DNA of 64,000 nucleotides from NCBI GenBank assembly GCA_963713085.1, contig CAVQKQ010000011.1, positions 78,825 to 142,824 of the forward strand, in the 5' to 3' direction. Below the pieces are notes generated by a model, which ran no database searches, had not been told where the DNA came from, and saw nothing but the letters and a program-made list of their open reading frames with translations. Made by a program: the position numbers and the translations under genes. Below, piece by piece: positions 28,656 to 37,297 of the stretch. This DNA is from PFJX01 sp963713085. Lineage in GTDB: Bacteria > Pseudomonadota > Gammaproteobacteria > Burkholderiales > Thiobacillaceae. Positions within the stretch are counted from its first letter, which is position 1; each line of letters starts with the position of its first letter.

Positions 28656-29423
28656 TTAGTGAAAATCGTTTTTCCACGACCTCAAGGCGGAAAACACTGC
28701 CAGGCCTGGGCTGAGCTTTTGGCCTGCATGTTGCGATGCCGCGACAAGCAAAGCCGGTTCCTGACTGCGCAGGAAGGGATTGGTCAGCTTTTCCTGGGCA
28801 ATGGTGGTGGGCAGGGTGGGTTTTCCTGCTCGCCGCGCGGCGAGAGCTTGCTGGTGACGTGCCCGCAACCGGGCGTTTTCCGGATCCGCCTCCAGGGCGA
28901 AGGCGATATTGGCAAGGGTGTATTCATGGGCGCAATACACCAGGGTATCCCCCGGGAGCGAGGCCAGGCGTTCCAGAGAGGCGTGCATTTGTTCCGGTGA
29001 TCCCTCGAACAGGCGGCCGCAGCCGCAGGAGAACAAGGTGTCGCCGCTGAACATCAGACCGTGGCCCAGGTAGCAGACATGATCCAGGGTATGCCCCGGC
29101 GTCTCCAAGACCGTAAAGGACAGGCCCAATTCCGGGAGTGCCGCCCGGTCGCCTTCCGACACCGGGTGGTCCACCCCGGGGATGCCCCCGCCGGCCGGGC
29201 CGAATACAGGCAGGTGCCAGCGGGAAAGGAGATCCGGCAGGCCGCCGATATGGTCGCCGTGGTGGTGGGTAATCAAAATACCGACCGGAATCAACTTATG
29301 GGTATTCAGCCAAGCTAGAATTGGCCCGGCTTCTCCCGGATCCACCAGAACCGCTGACCGGCCATCATGTATCGTCCAGATGTAATTGTCCCGGAAGGCG
29401 GGGACGGCTTCGACAATAGCCAT
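28656..29423 (-). CDS. gloB: Hydroxyacylglutathione hydrolase (glyoxalase II)
   Basis: A metallo-beta-lactamase-fold enzyme that hydrolyses S-lactoylglutathione in methylglyoxal detoxification. The 255-aa protein has the dinuclear metal motif THHHGDH, then the His in GHTLDH, the Asp in FSGDTLF, and the C-terminal HxxK region (RARHQQALAARRAGKPTLPT). ATG 29423 (MAIVEAVPAF) is preferred over TTG 29429 because AAAGG precedes it and the N-terminus fits. It is divergent from yafS, the same arrangement as in E. coli. Confidence 0.94.
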   Translation of the reverse strand: MAIVEAVPAFRDNYIWTIHDGRSAVLVDPGEAGPILAWLNTHKLIPVGILITHHHGDHIGGLPDLLSRWHLPVFGPAGGGIPGVDHPVSEGDRAALPELGLSFTVLETPGHTLDHVCYLGHGLMFSGDTLFSCGCGRLFEGSPEQMHASLERLASLPGDTLVYCAHEYTLANIAFALEADPENARLRARHQQALAARRAGKPTLPTTIAQEKLTNPFLRSQEPALLVAASQHAGQKLSPGLAVFSALRSWKNDFH

Positions 29424-29461
29424 GTACAACCTTTATCACAGGGTCTGATAGCACAGATTGT

Positions 29462-30157
29462 ATGCAAGCCTGGTTCGAAAGCGACATGGGACATTACGTA
29501 TTGGGCCGGGAACAGGACTGGTTCGATACGGTGTGTGCCGACCTGTTCGGCTTCAACGCCATGCAGGTGGGGGCCTGCGGCGTGGATTTCCTGCGGGTCA
29601 ACCGTATGCCCTATCGTTTCTGTTGCGGTCTGGATACGGGGCAGGTTGCCTGTCTGCCGGAGCAATTGCCGATAGACGGCCAGTCCCTGGATTTGCTGGC
29701 CCTGCCCCATGTGCTGGAGTTCTCCGCCAGCCCCCACCAGGTCTTGCGGGAGGCGGAACGGGTGCTGCGGCCGGAGGGGCAGATACTGATCGCGGGCTTC
29801 AATCCCTTGAGTTTGTGGGGGATGCGGCGCCTGGTCTCGCGCGGGGAGGGTGGTTGGCCCTGGAACGGCCGATTCATCCATCTGGCGCGCCTGAAGGATT
29901 GGCTGGCCCTGCTCGACTTTGAAATCGTTGCCGGACGCATGGGGTGCTACGCGCTCCCATTCGCAAGGGGAGGTTGTCTGGGGCGCATGGATTCCCTGGA
30001 GGCGGCCGGCGATCGCTGGTGGGCGCTGGGGGGCGGGATCTACCTCATCCATGCGGTGAAGCGGGTCCACGGCATGCGCCTGATCGCGCCGAGATGGGAG
30101 GGCAATTGGCTGACGCGGCCGGCATGGGCGCCTACCCCCCGCAAGACCGCACAATGA
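29462..30157 (+). CDS. SAM-dependent methyltransferase (YafS-like)
   Basis: A 231-aa class I methyltransferase-like protein. The usual glycine-rich motif I is poorly kept, but the acidic/hydrophobic core (SLDLLALPHVLEFSASPHQV), REAERVLRPEGQILIAGFNP and SLWGMRR are typical of the YafS/Methyltransf_11 group. It lies between gloB and rnhA, the position of yafS in E. coli, so orthology is supported by synteny. Substrate is unknown. Its stop overlaps the rnhA ATG. Confidence 0.8.
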   Translation: MQAWFESDMGHYVLGREQDWFDTVCADLFGFNAMQVGACGVDFLRVNRMPYRFCCGLDTGQVACLPEQLPIDGQSLDLLALPHVLEFSASPHQVLREAERVLRPEGQILIAGFNPLSLWGMRRLVSRGEGGWPWNGRFIHLARLKDWLALLDFEIVAGRMGCYALPFARGGCLGRMDSLEAAGDRWWALGGGIYLIHAVKRVHGMRLIAPRWEGNWLTRPAWAPTPRKTAQ

Positions 30158-30618
30158 AAACCATGGAGGAAATGAAGCTCGTCGACCTGTTCACCGATGG
30201 CGCCTGCAAAGGCAACCCGGGAGTGGGCGGGTGGGGCGCCCTGCTACGGTTCTGCGAATCCGAAAAGGCCATGTGTGGCGGCGAGGTTGCCACCACCAAC
30301 AACCGCATGGAACTGCAAGCGGTGATCGAAGGGCTCAAGGCCCTCAACCGCCCCTGCCGGGTCCGGGTCCACACCGATTCCCAATATGTCCAGAAGGGCA
30401 TCTCCGAATGGCTGCCCAACTGGATCCGCCGGGGCTGGAAGACAACAGGTGGGGGCGTAGTCAAGAACCAGGACCTTTGGCGTGAGCTTGCCGCGCAGGC
30501 GGGCCGCCACCAAGTGGAGTGGCATTGGGTCAAGGGCCACGCCGGGCACCCGGAGAACGAGCGGGCCGATGCCCTGGCCAACGAAGGGGTGCGCATGGCG
30601 ATGAAAGGAAGGGAGTGA
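30154..30618 (+). CDS. rnhA: Ribonuclease HI
   Basis: Endonuclease that degrades RNA in RNA-DNA hybrids. The 154-aa product carries the DEDD metal-binding residues: Asp in FTDGACKGNPG, Glu in NRMELQAV, Asp in HTDSQYV, and Asp in ERADALAN. WVKGHAGHPENE holds the flexible-loop His. ATG 30154 overlaps the yafS stop; ATG 30172 directly at MKLVDLFTDG is an alternative start. dnaQ starts on the last base of its stop codon. Confidence 0.95.
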   Translation: MKTMEEMKLVDLFTDGACKGNPGVGGWGALLRFCESEKAMCGGEVATTNNRMELQAVIEGLKALNRPCRVRVHTDSQYVQKGISEWLPNWIRRGWKTTGGGVVKNQDLWRELAAQAGRHQVEWHWVKGHAGHPENERADALANEGVRMAMKGRE

Positions 30619-31298
30619 TGCGGCAAATCGTGCTGGATACGGAAACCACGGGCCTGGACCCCGCCCTCGGGCACCGGGTGATCGAGATCGGAGCCTTGGA
30701 AATCCTAAATCGACGGGCCGCCGGCGCGACCTATCATGTCTATCTCAATCCCGAGCGGGAGATCGATGCCGGGGCCATGCAGGTCCACGGCCTCAGCAAC
30801 GAATTTCTGGCCGACAAGCCGCGTTTCGCGGATATCGCCCAGGAGTTCCTGGAGTTCGTTCGGGATGCGGAACTGGTGATCCATAACGCGCCCTTCGACA
30901 TCCGGTTCCTCAATACCGAATTCAACCGGCTGGGCATGGCGCCCATCACGCAATGCTGCAATGTGCTGGATACCCTGAAACTGGCCAAGGAGATCCATCC
31001 CGGCCAAAAGAACAACCTGGATGCCCTTTGCAAGCGCTATGCCGTGGACAATTCCGGCCGTGCCTTCCACGGGGCCTTGCTGGACGCCCAACTCCTGGCG
31101 GAGGTCTATCTGGCCATGACCCGTGGCCAGGAGAGCCTGGGCATCGATGTGGCTTTCCCCTCCACCAGCGGGCTGGCCGCGACCCCGGCACCCCGGGGAC
31201 AGATTAGGATCGTGCGCGCCAACGCGGACGAGTCGGCGGCCCATGCCGCTTATCTGGCGGATATCGCCAAGGATGCCGGGGAGGTGATTTCATGGTGA
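30618..31298 (+). CDS. dnaQ: DNA polymerase III epsilon subunit (3'-5' proofreading exonuclease)
   Basis: Proofreading subunit of the replicative polymerase. The 226-aa protein has the DEDDh exonuclease set: Asp/Glu in LDTETTGLDP, Asp in NAPFDIRFLNTEF, and His/Asp in FHGALLDAQLLAEVYL. A C-terminal tail that binds the alpha subunit follows. ATG 30618 overlaps the rnhA stop by one base. The frame is open upstream inside rnhA, but that is not the family N-terminus. Confidence 0.95.
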   Translation: MRQIVLDTETTGLDPALGHRVIEIGALEILNRRAAGATYHVYLNPEREIDAGAMQVHGLSNEFLADKPRFADIAQEFLEFVRDAELVIHNAPFDIRFLNTEFNRLGMAPITQCCNVLDTLKLAKEIHPGQKNNLDALCKRYAVDNSGRAFHGALLDAQLLAEVYLAMTRGQESLGIDVAFPSTSGLAATPAPRGQIRIVRANADESAAHAAYLADIAKDAGEVISW

Positions 31299-33259
31299 AG
31301 CAAGGGTTTGTCGTCGCTTTGTTCCTTTCTGCCGCAGCCGGTCCGGCCGCGGGCCAGGAATTGACCGAAGCGGTATTTCTCGGCGAATTGCCCACGGTGC
31401 TGACCGCCAGCCGTATTGCCCAGCCTCTCATGGACACGCCCAACTCCACCACGGTGATCGACCGGCGGATGATCGAGGCCTCGGGCTACCATTCCCTAGC
31501 GGACCTGTTCCGTCTGGTGCCGGGGATGTTCGTGGGCTACTCGAGGGGGTGGTCACCCAGTGTTTCCCATACCTTTGCCGACGAATTTTCCAGGCGCTTG
31601 CAAGTTTTGGTGGATGGCCGTTCGGTCTACCAGGCCACGACCGGCGGGGTGGACTGGGAAAGCCTGCCCCTGGCCGTGGACGACATCGAGCGCATCGAGG
31701 TGGTCCGGGGACCCAATGCGGCGAGTTTCGGGGCCAATGCGACCACCGGCGTCATAAACATCATCACACGGCACCCTGATGACGTCGCCGGGCGGATGCT
31801 GCACCTGATCAACGGGGACCACGGCCGGCGGGAGGACTGGTTCCGCTGGGCCGGCGGCGGGGAAGGCGCGAGCCAGCGCATCACGCTGGGTCATCGCGAG
31901 GATGACGGTTTTTCTAATCTGAACGACAGCCAGCAATCGGACATGTTCAGCTACCGGGGTGATTTTGACCTGGCCAACCGCAAGGCCCTGAGCGTCCAGG
32001 CCGGCTACCTGGATGGAAGCAGGGGGCAGGGCAACCTGAGCGACGCCGCCAGCCAGCCCCACGACCAGGACGTCACCAGTTATTTCATGCAGGCAGATTA
32101 CCGACAGAACCTGTCCGATGACCGGGAGTTGCTGGTCAAGGCCTACTTCAACCACCTGTTCCTGGATGAGAAGGTGCCGGTGATGTCGCTTCCGCCCGTT
32201 GTTCCCGCCGGGAGTTATTACATGCGCGACTTGTTGGGGGAGCGCTGGCATGGTGAATTCCAGGTCAATACCCAGCATGGGCAGGGCCTGCGCAGTTCCC
32301 TGGGGGGATATGTACGGCGCGACGAGGTGCGCTCCGTGTATTACTGGAATACCCCTGACACGCTGCAGGCCGATTCATGGGGGGTGTTCGGGCATGCGGA
32401 ATGGCGTTTCCAGCCGCAATGGCTGTTGAATGCCGGCGCGTTCTACGAGGATTACGGCAAGGTCGGTGGCAAATTTTCGCCGCGCATGACCCTGCACTGG
32501 CAGCCTTCCCCCCATCATTCCCTGCGTCTCGGCGTGTCGAAGGCGTATCGCAATCCCGTGCTGTACGAGACCGATGCCGATACCCGGCTCAACCTGTTGG
32601 CGTCGGACGGCTCGCCGCTGCTGACCTTGCCCTTGTCGACGTCCTATATCCTGGCAAGCGGCGATCTTCAGCCTGAACGCCTGGTCAGCAGGGAGATCGG
32701 CTATCTCGGCCAATGGCCTGAGCAAGGCCTGACCCTGGATCTGCGGCTGTTCAGAGAACATCTTTCCAATTACATCAGCCTGGAGTGCACCGGGACATCC
32801 GCTTCTTGCAAAGGGATCAATCCCACCTCTCCCAGAAGCTACGTCACGCAGAGCGGTTCCGACCAGGAAGGGGTCGAGGCGCAACTCAAGTGGCAGCCCT
32901 CGCGCAATACCTTAGTGTTAGCCAACTATGCCGTATTGAGTATCGACAGCCACAATGATGAGAAGCGATATTCCCCCTCGCATATGTCTGGATTACATCT
33001 GATGCATCGATTTCCGAGGGAGGTCGATATGACATTGTCACAATATTGGGTCTCCGCCTTTGAGCCCATCGGCCTGGCCCCATTGCCCGGTTACCACAGA
33101 CTGGATGCCCGCATCGCCAAAGGCTTCAAGCTGGACGGTATGCACGGTGTGGTGGCGCTGACCTGGCAGAATCTGGGCGGCAGCTACATCGAATTCGATG
33201 CGAGAAACGGCAATATCTTCGATGAACGGGCCTTCCTCTCACTGCAACTGGATTTCTGA
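31292..33259 (+). CDS. TonB-dependent outer-membrane receptor
   Basis: A 655-aa outer-membrane receptor with a signal peptide (VVALFLSAAAGPAAGQ), a plug domain (about residues 45-160; VLVDGRSVYQ, IERIEVVRGPNAASFGANA, GVINIIT) and a C-terminal beta-barrel ending in Phe (LSLQLDF). The ligand cannot be told from sequence; no siderophore or cobalamin genes are nearby. It overlaps the dnaQ stop by 7 bases and is followed 24 bases later by a periplasmic binding protein and a GGDEF-EAL gene, suggesting a sensory rather than only nutritional role. Confidence 0.88.
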   Translation: MVKQGFVVALFLSAAAGPAAGQELTEAVFLGELPTVLTASRIAQPLMDTPNSTTVIDRRMIEASGYHSLADLFRLVPGMFVGYSRGWSPSVSHTFADEFSRRLQVLVDGRSVYQATTGGVDWESLPLAVDDIERIEVVRGPNAASFGANATTGVINIITRHPDDVAGRMLHLINGDHGRREDWFRWAGGGEGASQRITLGHREDDGFSNLNDSQQSDMFSYRGDFDLANRKALSVQAGYLDGSRGQGNLSDAASQPHDQDVTSYFMQADYRQNLSDDRELLVKAYFNHLFLDEKVPVMSLPPVVPAGSYYMRDLLGERWHGEFQVNTQHGQGLRSSLGGYVRRDEVRSVYYWNTPDTLQADSWGVFGHAEWRFQPQWLLNAGAFYEDYGKVGGKFSPRMTLHWQPSPHHSLRLGVSKAYRNPVLYETDADTRLNLLASDGSPLLTLPLSTSYILASGDLQPERLVSREIGYLGQWPEQGLTLDLRLFREHLSNYISLECTGTSASCKGINPTSPRSYVTQSGSDQEGVEAQLKWQPSRNTLVLANYAVLSIDSHNDEKRYSPSHMSGLHLMHRFPREVDMTLSQYWVSAFEPIGLAPLPGYHRLDARIAKGFKLDGMHGVVALTWQNLGGSYIEFDARNGNIFDERAFLSLQLDF

Positions 33260-33283
33260 TCCCGAATCGAAGTTGTCCCTGCC

Positions 33284-34216
33284 TTGATCCGGATCCTGCT
33301 TTTCTCCCTCGCCTTGATACTGGCGTGGCCATGGCCAGCAAGGCCGGCCGTGGCCGACGGCCCTATCCATCTCATCCTGAGCGAGGGAGGGTCTGCCTAT
33401 CTTGATCTGGCGGATGCTTTCCGGTCGGCCTACGGGCAGCACAGGGAGGTCAAAGTCTGGCAGTTGAGCGATCTCAGCGAGGATCAGATGCGGGAGATGA
33501 GCCGGGATAACCGCCTTATGGTCCCGGTCGGCATCAAGGCCACAAAATTCGTCGCGGACAATCATGACGGCCAGGCCTCGGTGCTGAGCCTGATGGTGCC
33601 CAGGACCGCCTTCGAACAGATCCAGTGGCCGGCGCGCCTGAGCCGGCGCAGCATTTCCGCGGTCTTCATCGACCAGCCTGTTGCCCGATCCCTCAGCCTG
33701 ATAGATGCCGCTTTCCCGGACCGGAACCGGGTCGGCATCGTCATTTCCGAGGACAACACCAGCCTGTTGAAGACCTTGTCCCTGGAGGCGGCGCGCCGGC
33801 GCCTCAAATTGAACGTGGAAACCGTGGAACAGGATGCGGACGTGGGACCGGCCTTGCGCAAGGTGCTGGAAAGATCGGATGTGCTGCTGCTGCTGCCCGA
33901 CCGGATTGCCATCAATACCGGCAATGTCCAGAACGTGCTGCTGACCACTTATCGATACCGGGTGCCGGTGGTGGGGTTTTCCAAGGGATTGGCCAAGGCC
34001 GGCGCCGTGGCGGTGGTCTACTCCTCTCCGCAACAGATTGGCCAACAAGGTGCCCAGATAGCCGCCCGCTGGAGCCCGGAAAGCGGCGTACTGGCAGCGC
34101 CGCAATATCCCACGGCCTTCCTGGTCGATTTCAATACCTACGTGGCCCGTTCCCTCGACCTGGTCCTGAGTGACGAGAACGAAATCCGGCATCGCATGGG
34201 GGCCCAGAATGAATAA
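33284..34216 (+). CDS. Periplasmic ABC-type substrate-binding-like protein
   Basis: A 310-aa exported protein. Signal peptide MIRILLFSLALILAWPWPARPAVA is followed by a two-lobed binding-protein pattern with repeated Rossmann-like strands (VGIVISEDNTSLLKTL; LLLLPDRIAINTGNVQNVLL; VPVVGFSKGLAKAGAVAVVY). The fold resembles the ABC substrate-binding family related to purine/tripartite binding proteins. No permease or ATPase is adjacent. The start is TTG 33284 (no ATG alternative nearby). It overlaps the following GGDEF-EAL gene by 8 bases, so it may be a periplasmic ligand sensor for it. Confidence 0.75.
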   Translation: MIRILLFSLALILAWPWPARPAVADGPIHLILSEGGSAYLDLADAFRSAYGQHREVKVWQLSDLSEDQMREMSRDNRLMVPVGIKATKFVADNHDGQASVLSLMVPRTAFEQIQWPARLSRRSISAVFIDQPVARSLSLIDAAFPDRNRVGIVISEDNTSLLKTLSLEAARRRLKLNVETVEQDADVGPALRKVLERSDVLLLLPDRIAINTGNVQNVLLTTYRYRVPVVGFSKGLAKAGAVAVVYSSPQQIGQQGAQIAARWSPESGVLAAPQYPTAFLVDFNTYVARSLDLVLSDENEIRHRMGAQNE

Positions 34217-36278
34217 CCGGGGGATCCTGTCCAGGGTCATGATGCTGGCCCTGTTGCCGCTCATCCTGGTAGCAACGGGACTGTCCTGGTACTTCATCCA
34301 GGCCCGCTATGCCGAGATGGAGCGAGCCTTGGAAGATCGTGCCCAGGCCATGGCCAGCCAGTTGGGCAGAGCCTGCGAACTGGGTTTGTTCGCAGGCGAT
34401 GTGGAACTGCTGGATCAGCTGGCGCGACCCATGCTGAAGCAGGGCGATGTACGGGCGGTCATGATCGCCGATCGCAACGGCAAGGTGCTGTTGACCTTGG
34501 GAGCGCCCCGGGTCAGGAATGGCAACCTTTGGTCCAGTTCCGTGCTGACCACCGCCGACGGTTCCGTGTTGCTTGTTTCATCCTCGGTGCAACAGCCGCG
34601 CCTGCCTACCGCGGAGGTGGCAATGTCCGAGCATGGCAACGAGTTGATGGGTTATGTCGCGCTGGAAATCTCGCGGACGCGGACCCAGGCCCGGCAGCAA
34701 ACCATGTTGGCGACGGGACTCGCCATCACCGCCTTCGGGATAGCGCTGGCCAGCTTGCTTGCCTGGCGCCTGGGGCGCGGCATCGTGATTCCCATCGCCC
34801 GATTGACCGAGGCCGTGGGACGCATTGGCACGGGGGACCTGAATGCCCGGGTCAAGTTGGCGGCGGGCGGCGAGTTCGCCCTGCTGGAACAAGGCGTCAA
34901 CCACATGGCAAGCGAACTCAAGGCTTCCTACGAAACCCTGCAGGAAAGGATCCGGGCCGCGACCACCAAGCTGGCCTGGCAAGCCAATCATGACGCGCTG
35001 ACCGGCTTGCTCAACCGATTTGGTTTCGAGGAGGCCTTGAGCCAGGCCCTAGCCAGCGCGCGGATCGGCGAAGCGCGGCATTGTGTGCTCTATATCGATC
35101 TGGACCAGTTCAAGGTGGTGAACGACACCAGCGGCCACCTGGCCGGCGACGAACTGTTACGTCAACTGGCCATGCGCATGGCCCGGCAGGTGCGCGGCAG
35201 CGATGTGCTGGCGCGGCTGGGGGGCGACGAGTTCGGCGTGCTGCTGAGCCAATGCGATGTCGCCACGGGAGAGCGCCTGGGCGATAAGCTTCGCCACTTG
35301 GTGGAGGATTATCGTTTCGTCTGGCAAGGGCGCATGTACCAGGTCGGCGCCAGCATAGGCCTGGTGGAATTCGACGAGCACTGGACCGATACCGTCCAAC
35401 TCATGAGCGCGGCGGATGCCGCGTGCTATGCCGCGAAGGACGCGGGACGCAACACGGTGCGCCGCTACCACCACGGGGACGAAGACGTGGCGCGGCGGCG
35501 CGGAGAAATGGAATGGGCCAGCCGCCTGGCCCGCGCCATGGAAGAGGACCAATTGCGCTTGTACTACCAGCCCATCGTGGGGCTGGGCGATGAGGGTCTG
35601 CCGCCCCATTTCGAACTGCTGCTTCGTTTGGCGAACGATGACGAACTGATTCTGCCCATGGCCTTCATACCGGCGGCGGAGCGTTTCCAGCTCATGCCCC
35701 TGCTGGATCGCTGGGTGATCGAGCATGCCCTGATCGAATGCGCGGATCATCCCGGATTGCGCGAGGCGGGGGTGGTGCTGGGCATCAACCTGTCAGGGGC
35801 CTCCCTCAGCGATGCCCATTTTCAATCCTTCATCCGGGAAACCCTTGAGGCCAATCGCGCCATGGCGCGCCACCTCTGCTTCGAAATCACCGAGACGGCG
35901 GCTGTGTCCAACCTGGATTCCGTGCTCAGGCTGATGGAGGATCTCCGTGCCCTGGGCTGCCATTTCGCGCTGGACGATTTCGGCAGCGGACTATCCTCGT
36001 TCGGCTATCTGCGCACGCTGACCGTGGACTTCCTGAAGATAGACGGCGCCTTCGTGCGGGACATGGTCAACGACCCGGTGGATGCCGCCATGGTGGAGGC
36101 CATCGTCAAGGTGGCGCGCATCATGGGGGTCAGGACCGTGGCCGAATATGTGGAAGACGAGGCGACCGCGAATGCCCTGCGGCGGTTGGGAGTGGATTAT
36201 GCACAGGGCGACCTGTTCGCTACGCCGCAGCCCCTGGAGCGACTTTGTGAAAGTTTCGGCAGTACTGCGGATTTTTAG
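34209..36278 (+). CDS. Membrane GGDEF-EAL protein with periplasmic sensor and HAMP domain
   Basis: A 689-aa inner-membrane c-di-GMP enzyme. ATG 34209 (MNNRGILSRVMMLALLPL) is chosen because the first membrane helix follows directly. A periplasmic sensor domain (about residues 33-165), a second helix, a HAMP domain (about 185-240; IARLTEAVGRIGTGDL), an intact GGDEF (LGGDEFGVLL) and an EAL-type domain follow. EAL is ELL, but catalytic residues are kept (INLSG, FEITET, ALDDFGSG, FLKIDG, AEYVEDE, AQGD). It overlaps the binding protein by 8 bases, and its stop shares 4 bases with the convergent HMA gene. Confidence 0.9.
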   Translation: MNNRGILSRVMMLALLPLILVATGLSWYFIQARYAEMERALEDRAQAMASQLGRACELGLFAGDVELLDQLARPMLKQGDVRAVMIADRNGKVLLTLGAPRVRNGNLWSSSVLTTADGSVLLVSSSVQQPRLPTAEVAMSEHGNELMGYVALEISRTRTQARQQTMLATGLAITAFGIALASLLAWRLGRGIVIPIARLTEAVGRIGTGDLNARVKLAAGGEFALLEQGVNHMASELKASYETLQERIRAATTKLAWQANHDALTGLLNRFGFEEALSQALASARIGEARHCVLYIDLDQFKVVNDTSGHLAGDELLRQLAMRMARQVRGSDVLARLGGDEFGVLLSQCDVATGERLGDKLRHLVEDYRFVWQGRMYQVGASIGLVEFDEHWTDTVQLMSAADAACYAAKDAGRNTVRRYHHGDEDVARRRGEMEWASRLARAMEEDQLRLYYQPIVGLGDEGLPPHFELLLRLANDDELILPMAFIPAAERFQLMPLLDRWVIEHALIECADHPGLREAGVVLGINLSGASLSDAHFQSFIRETLEANRAMARHLCFEITETAAVSNLDSVLRLMEDLRALGCHFALDDFGSGLSSFGYLRTLTVDFLKIDGAFVRDMVNDPVDAAMVEAIVKVARIMGVRTVAEYVEDEATANALRRLGVDYAQGDLFATPQPLERLCESFGSTADF

Positions 36279-36484
36279 GCGCTGACCTGATAACCGCCGC
36301 CCTCGATGGCCTGGCGTATGGCGGACAGGTCCGCCTGGGCCGGGTCGTGAACCACGTCGACCCGGCCTGAAGCCAGATCCACCTGCACGCTGGCGACCCC
36401 GGGCAGGGCGGAAACGAGTCTCTTCACGCTATTCACGCAGCCCATGCAGGTCATGCCGGTGACGATCAGGTTCAATGTGTTCAT
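36275..36484 (-). CDS. Small heavy-metal-associated (HMA) domain protein, CopZ-like
   Basis: A 69-aa single-domain metal-binding protein. The motif GMTCMGC (Cys13, Cys16) is the HMA copper/metal site, followed by VNSVKRLVSALPGVASVQVD and a C-terminal GGGYQV. Such proteins act as copper chaperones or sensors; no copper ATPase is in the window. It is coupled by an ATGA overlap to flgN, so it is in the flgA-flgM-flgN transcription unit, an unusual place for it. Tail-to-tail overlap with the GGDEF-EAL gene. Confidence 0.85.
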   Translation of the reverse strand: MNTLNLIVTGMTCMGCVNSVKRLVSALPGVASVQVDLASGRVDVVHDPAQADLSAIRQAIEGGGYQVSA

Positions 36485-36936
36485 GCGCTGTCTATCTTTC
36501 TCTGGGTTGTCATGAAATCGGTAACGCGACCGTCCGCCCCATACAGGCTCTGACTGGCGGCCACGTTCCGTAATACCTGCATGGCGGCCTGGGTGCGGCG
36601 CATCTGTTCTTCGAGCAACTGGCCGTTAACCTTGTTGCGGTGTTCGGCCTCGCGGGCCAGCGTTTCAAGACGATGCCAGGCGGGCGGCGGCCGCAGATCC
36701 GGGTAGGCCCGCTCTCTGAAGGCGACCAAGCCCGCGTTGACAGGTATGTTCAGAAGACCGGCCAGCGTCTGCCAATGTTCCGCCAAGCGTACGCTGTAAA
36801 GGTTACGCTGGTCGACGATCGGGGCCAGACTTTCCGAGTCGCCGCCGGACAGGGCGCGAGCCTCTTGTTCCAGGAGCTTGATGAAGTCTTCCAAGCTCCT
36901 GGCAAGCCGGTCGAGACAGTCATCCAGCGCGCTCAT
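36481..36936 (-). CDS. flgN: Flagellar export chaperone FlgN
   Basis: A 151-aa, mostly helical cytosolic chaperone for the hook-associated proteins FlgK and FlgL. It has the FlgN pattern of a long N-terminal helix (CLDRLARSLEDFIKLLEQEA) and a C-terminal helix with LEEQMRRTQAAMQVLR. It is coupled by an ATGA overlap to flgM upstream; flgK and flgL are on the facing strand 8 kb away. Identity rests on this pattern plus position. Confidence 0.85.
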   Translation of the reverse strand: MSALDDCLDRLARSLEDFIKLLEQEARALSGGDSESLAPIVDQRNLYSVRLAEHWQTLAGLLNIPVNAGLVAFRERAYPDLRPPPAWHRLETLAREAEHRNKVNGQLLEEQMRRTQAAMQVLRNVAASQSLYGADGRVTDFMTTQRKIDSA

Positions 36937-37244
36937 CGTTTGGCCTGGTGGGCGATGTTTTCCAGGGATTCCTGCACCAGCCCTTCCGCCACGGCCTCTT
37001 CGTCGACCTTGAACGTGCCGTCGGCGATGGCTTGGCGTATGGCCTCCACCTTGCCGGGGTCGGTCACCTCGATTTCAGCCAATTGGGCCTCCAGTTCTCG
37101 TATCCGCGCGGAGTTGTCCGTGAGTTGGACCTCGTCGCTCACCGTGGAGGCCGTCGACCGATCGTCCTGGCTCCTGGCCTTGCCGGATTTAACCTCCTTG
37201 CCGCGTGGGAACGCCACGCCTTTAATTGGACCGTCAATTTTCAT
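36933..37244 (-). CDS. flgM: Anti-sigma-28 factor FlgM
   Basis: Binds FliA (sigma-28) and holds late flagellar gene expression until it is exported through the finished hook. The 103-aa protein begins MKIDGPIKGV and has the C-terminal sigma-binding helices (DPGKVEAIRQAIADGTFKV; AEGLVQESLENI). ATG 37244 is chosen because AGGAGG lies 5 bases upstream; a GTG at 37250 is in frame but lies between that site and the ATG. It sits downstream of flgA in the minus-strand operon. Confidence 0.92.
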   Translation of the reverse strand: MKIDGPIKGVAFPRGKEVKSGKARSQDDRSTASTVSDEVQLTDNSARIRELEAQLAEIEVTDPGKVEAIRQAIADGTFKVDEEAVAEGLVQESLENIAHQAKR

Positions 37245-37297
37245 GTTCACCTCCTGGCCGCCTGACAGGGCTGATAACGGCAGATCGGCGGACAGCT

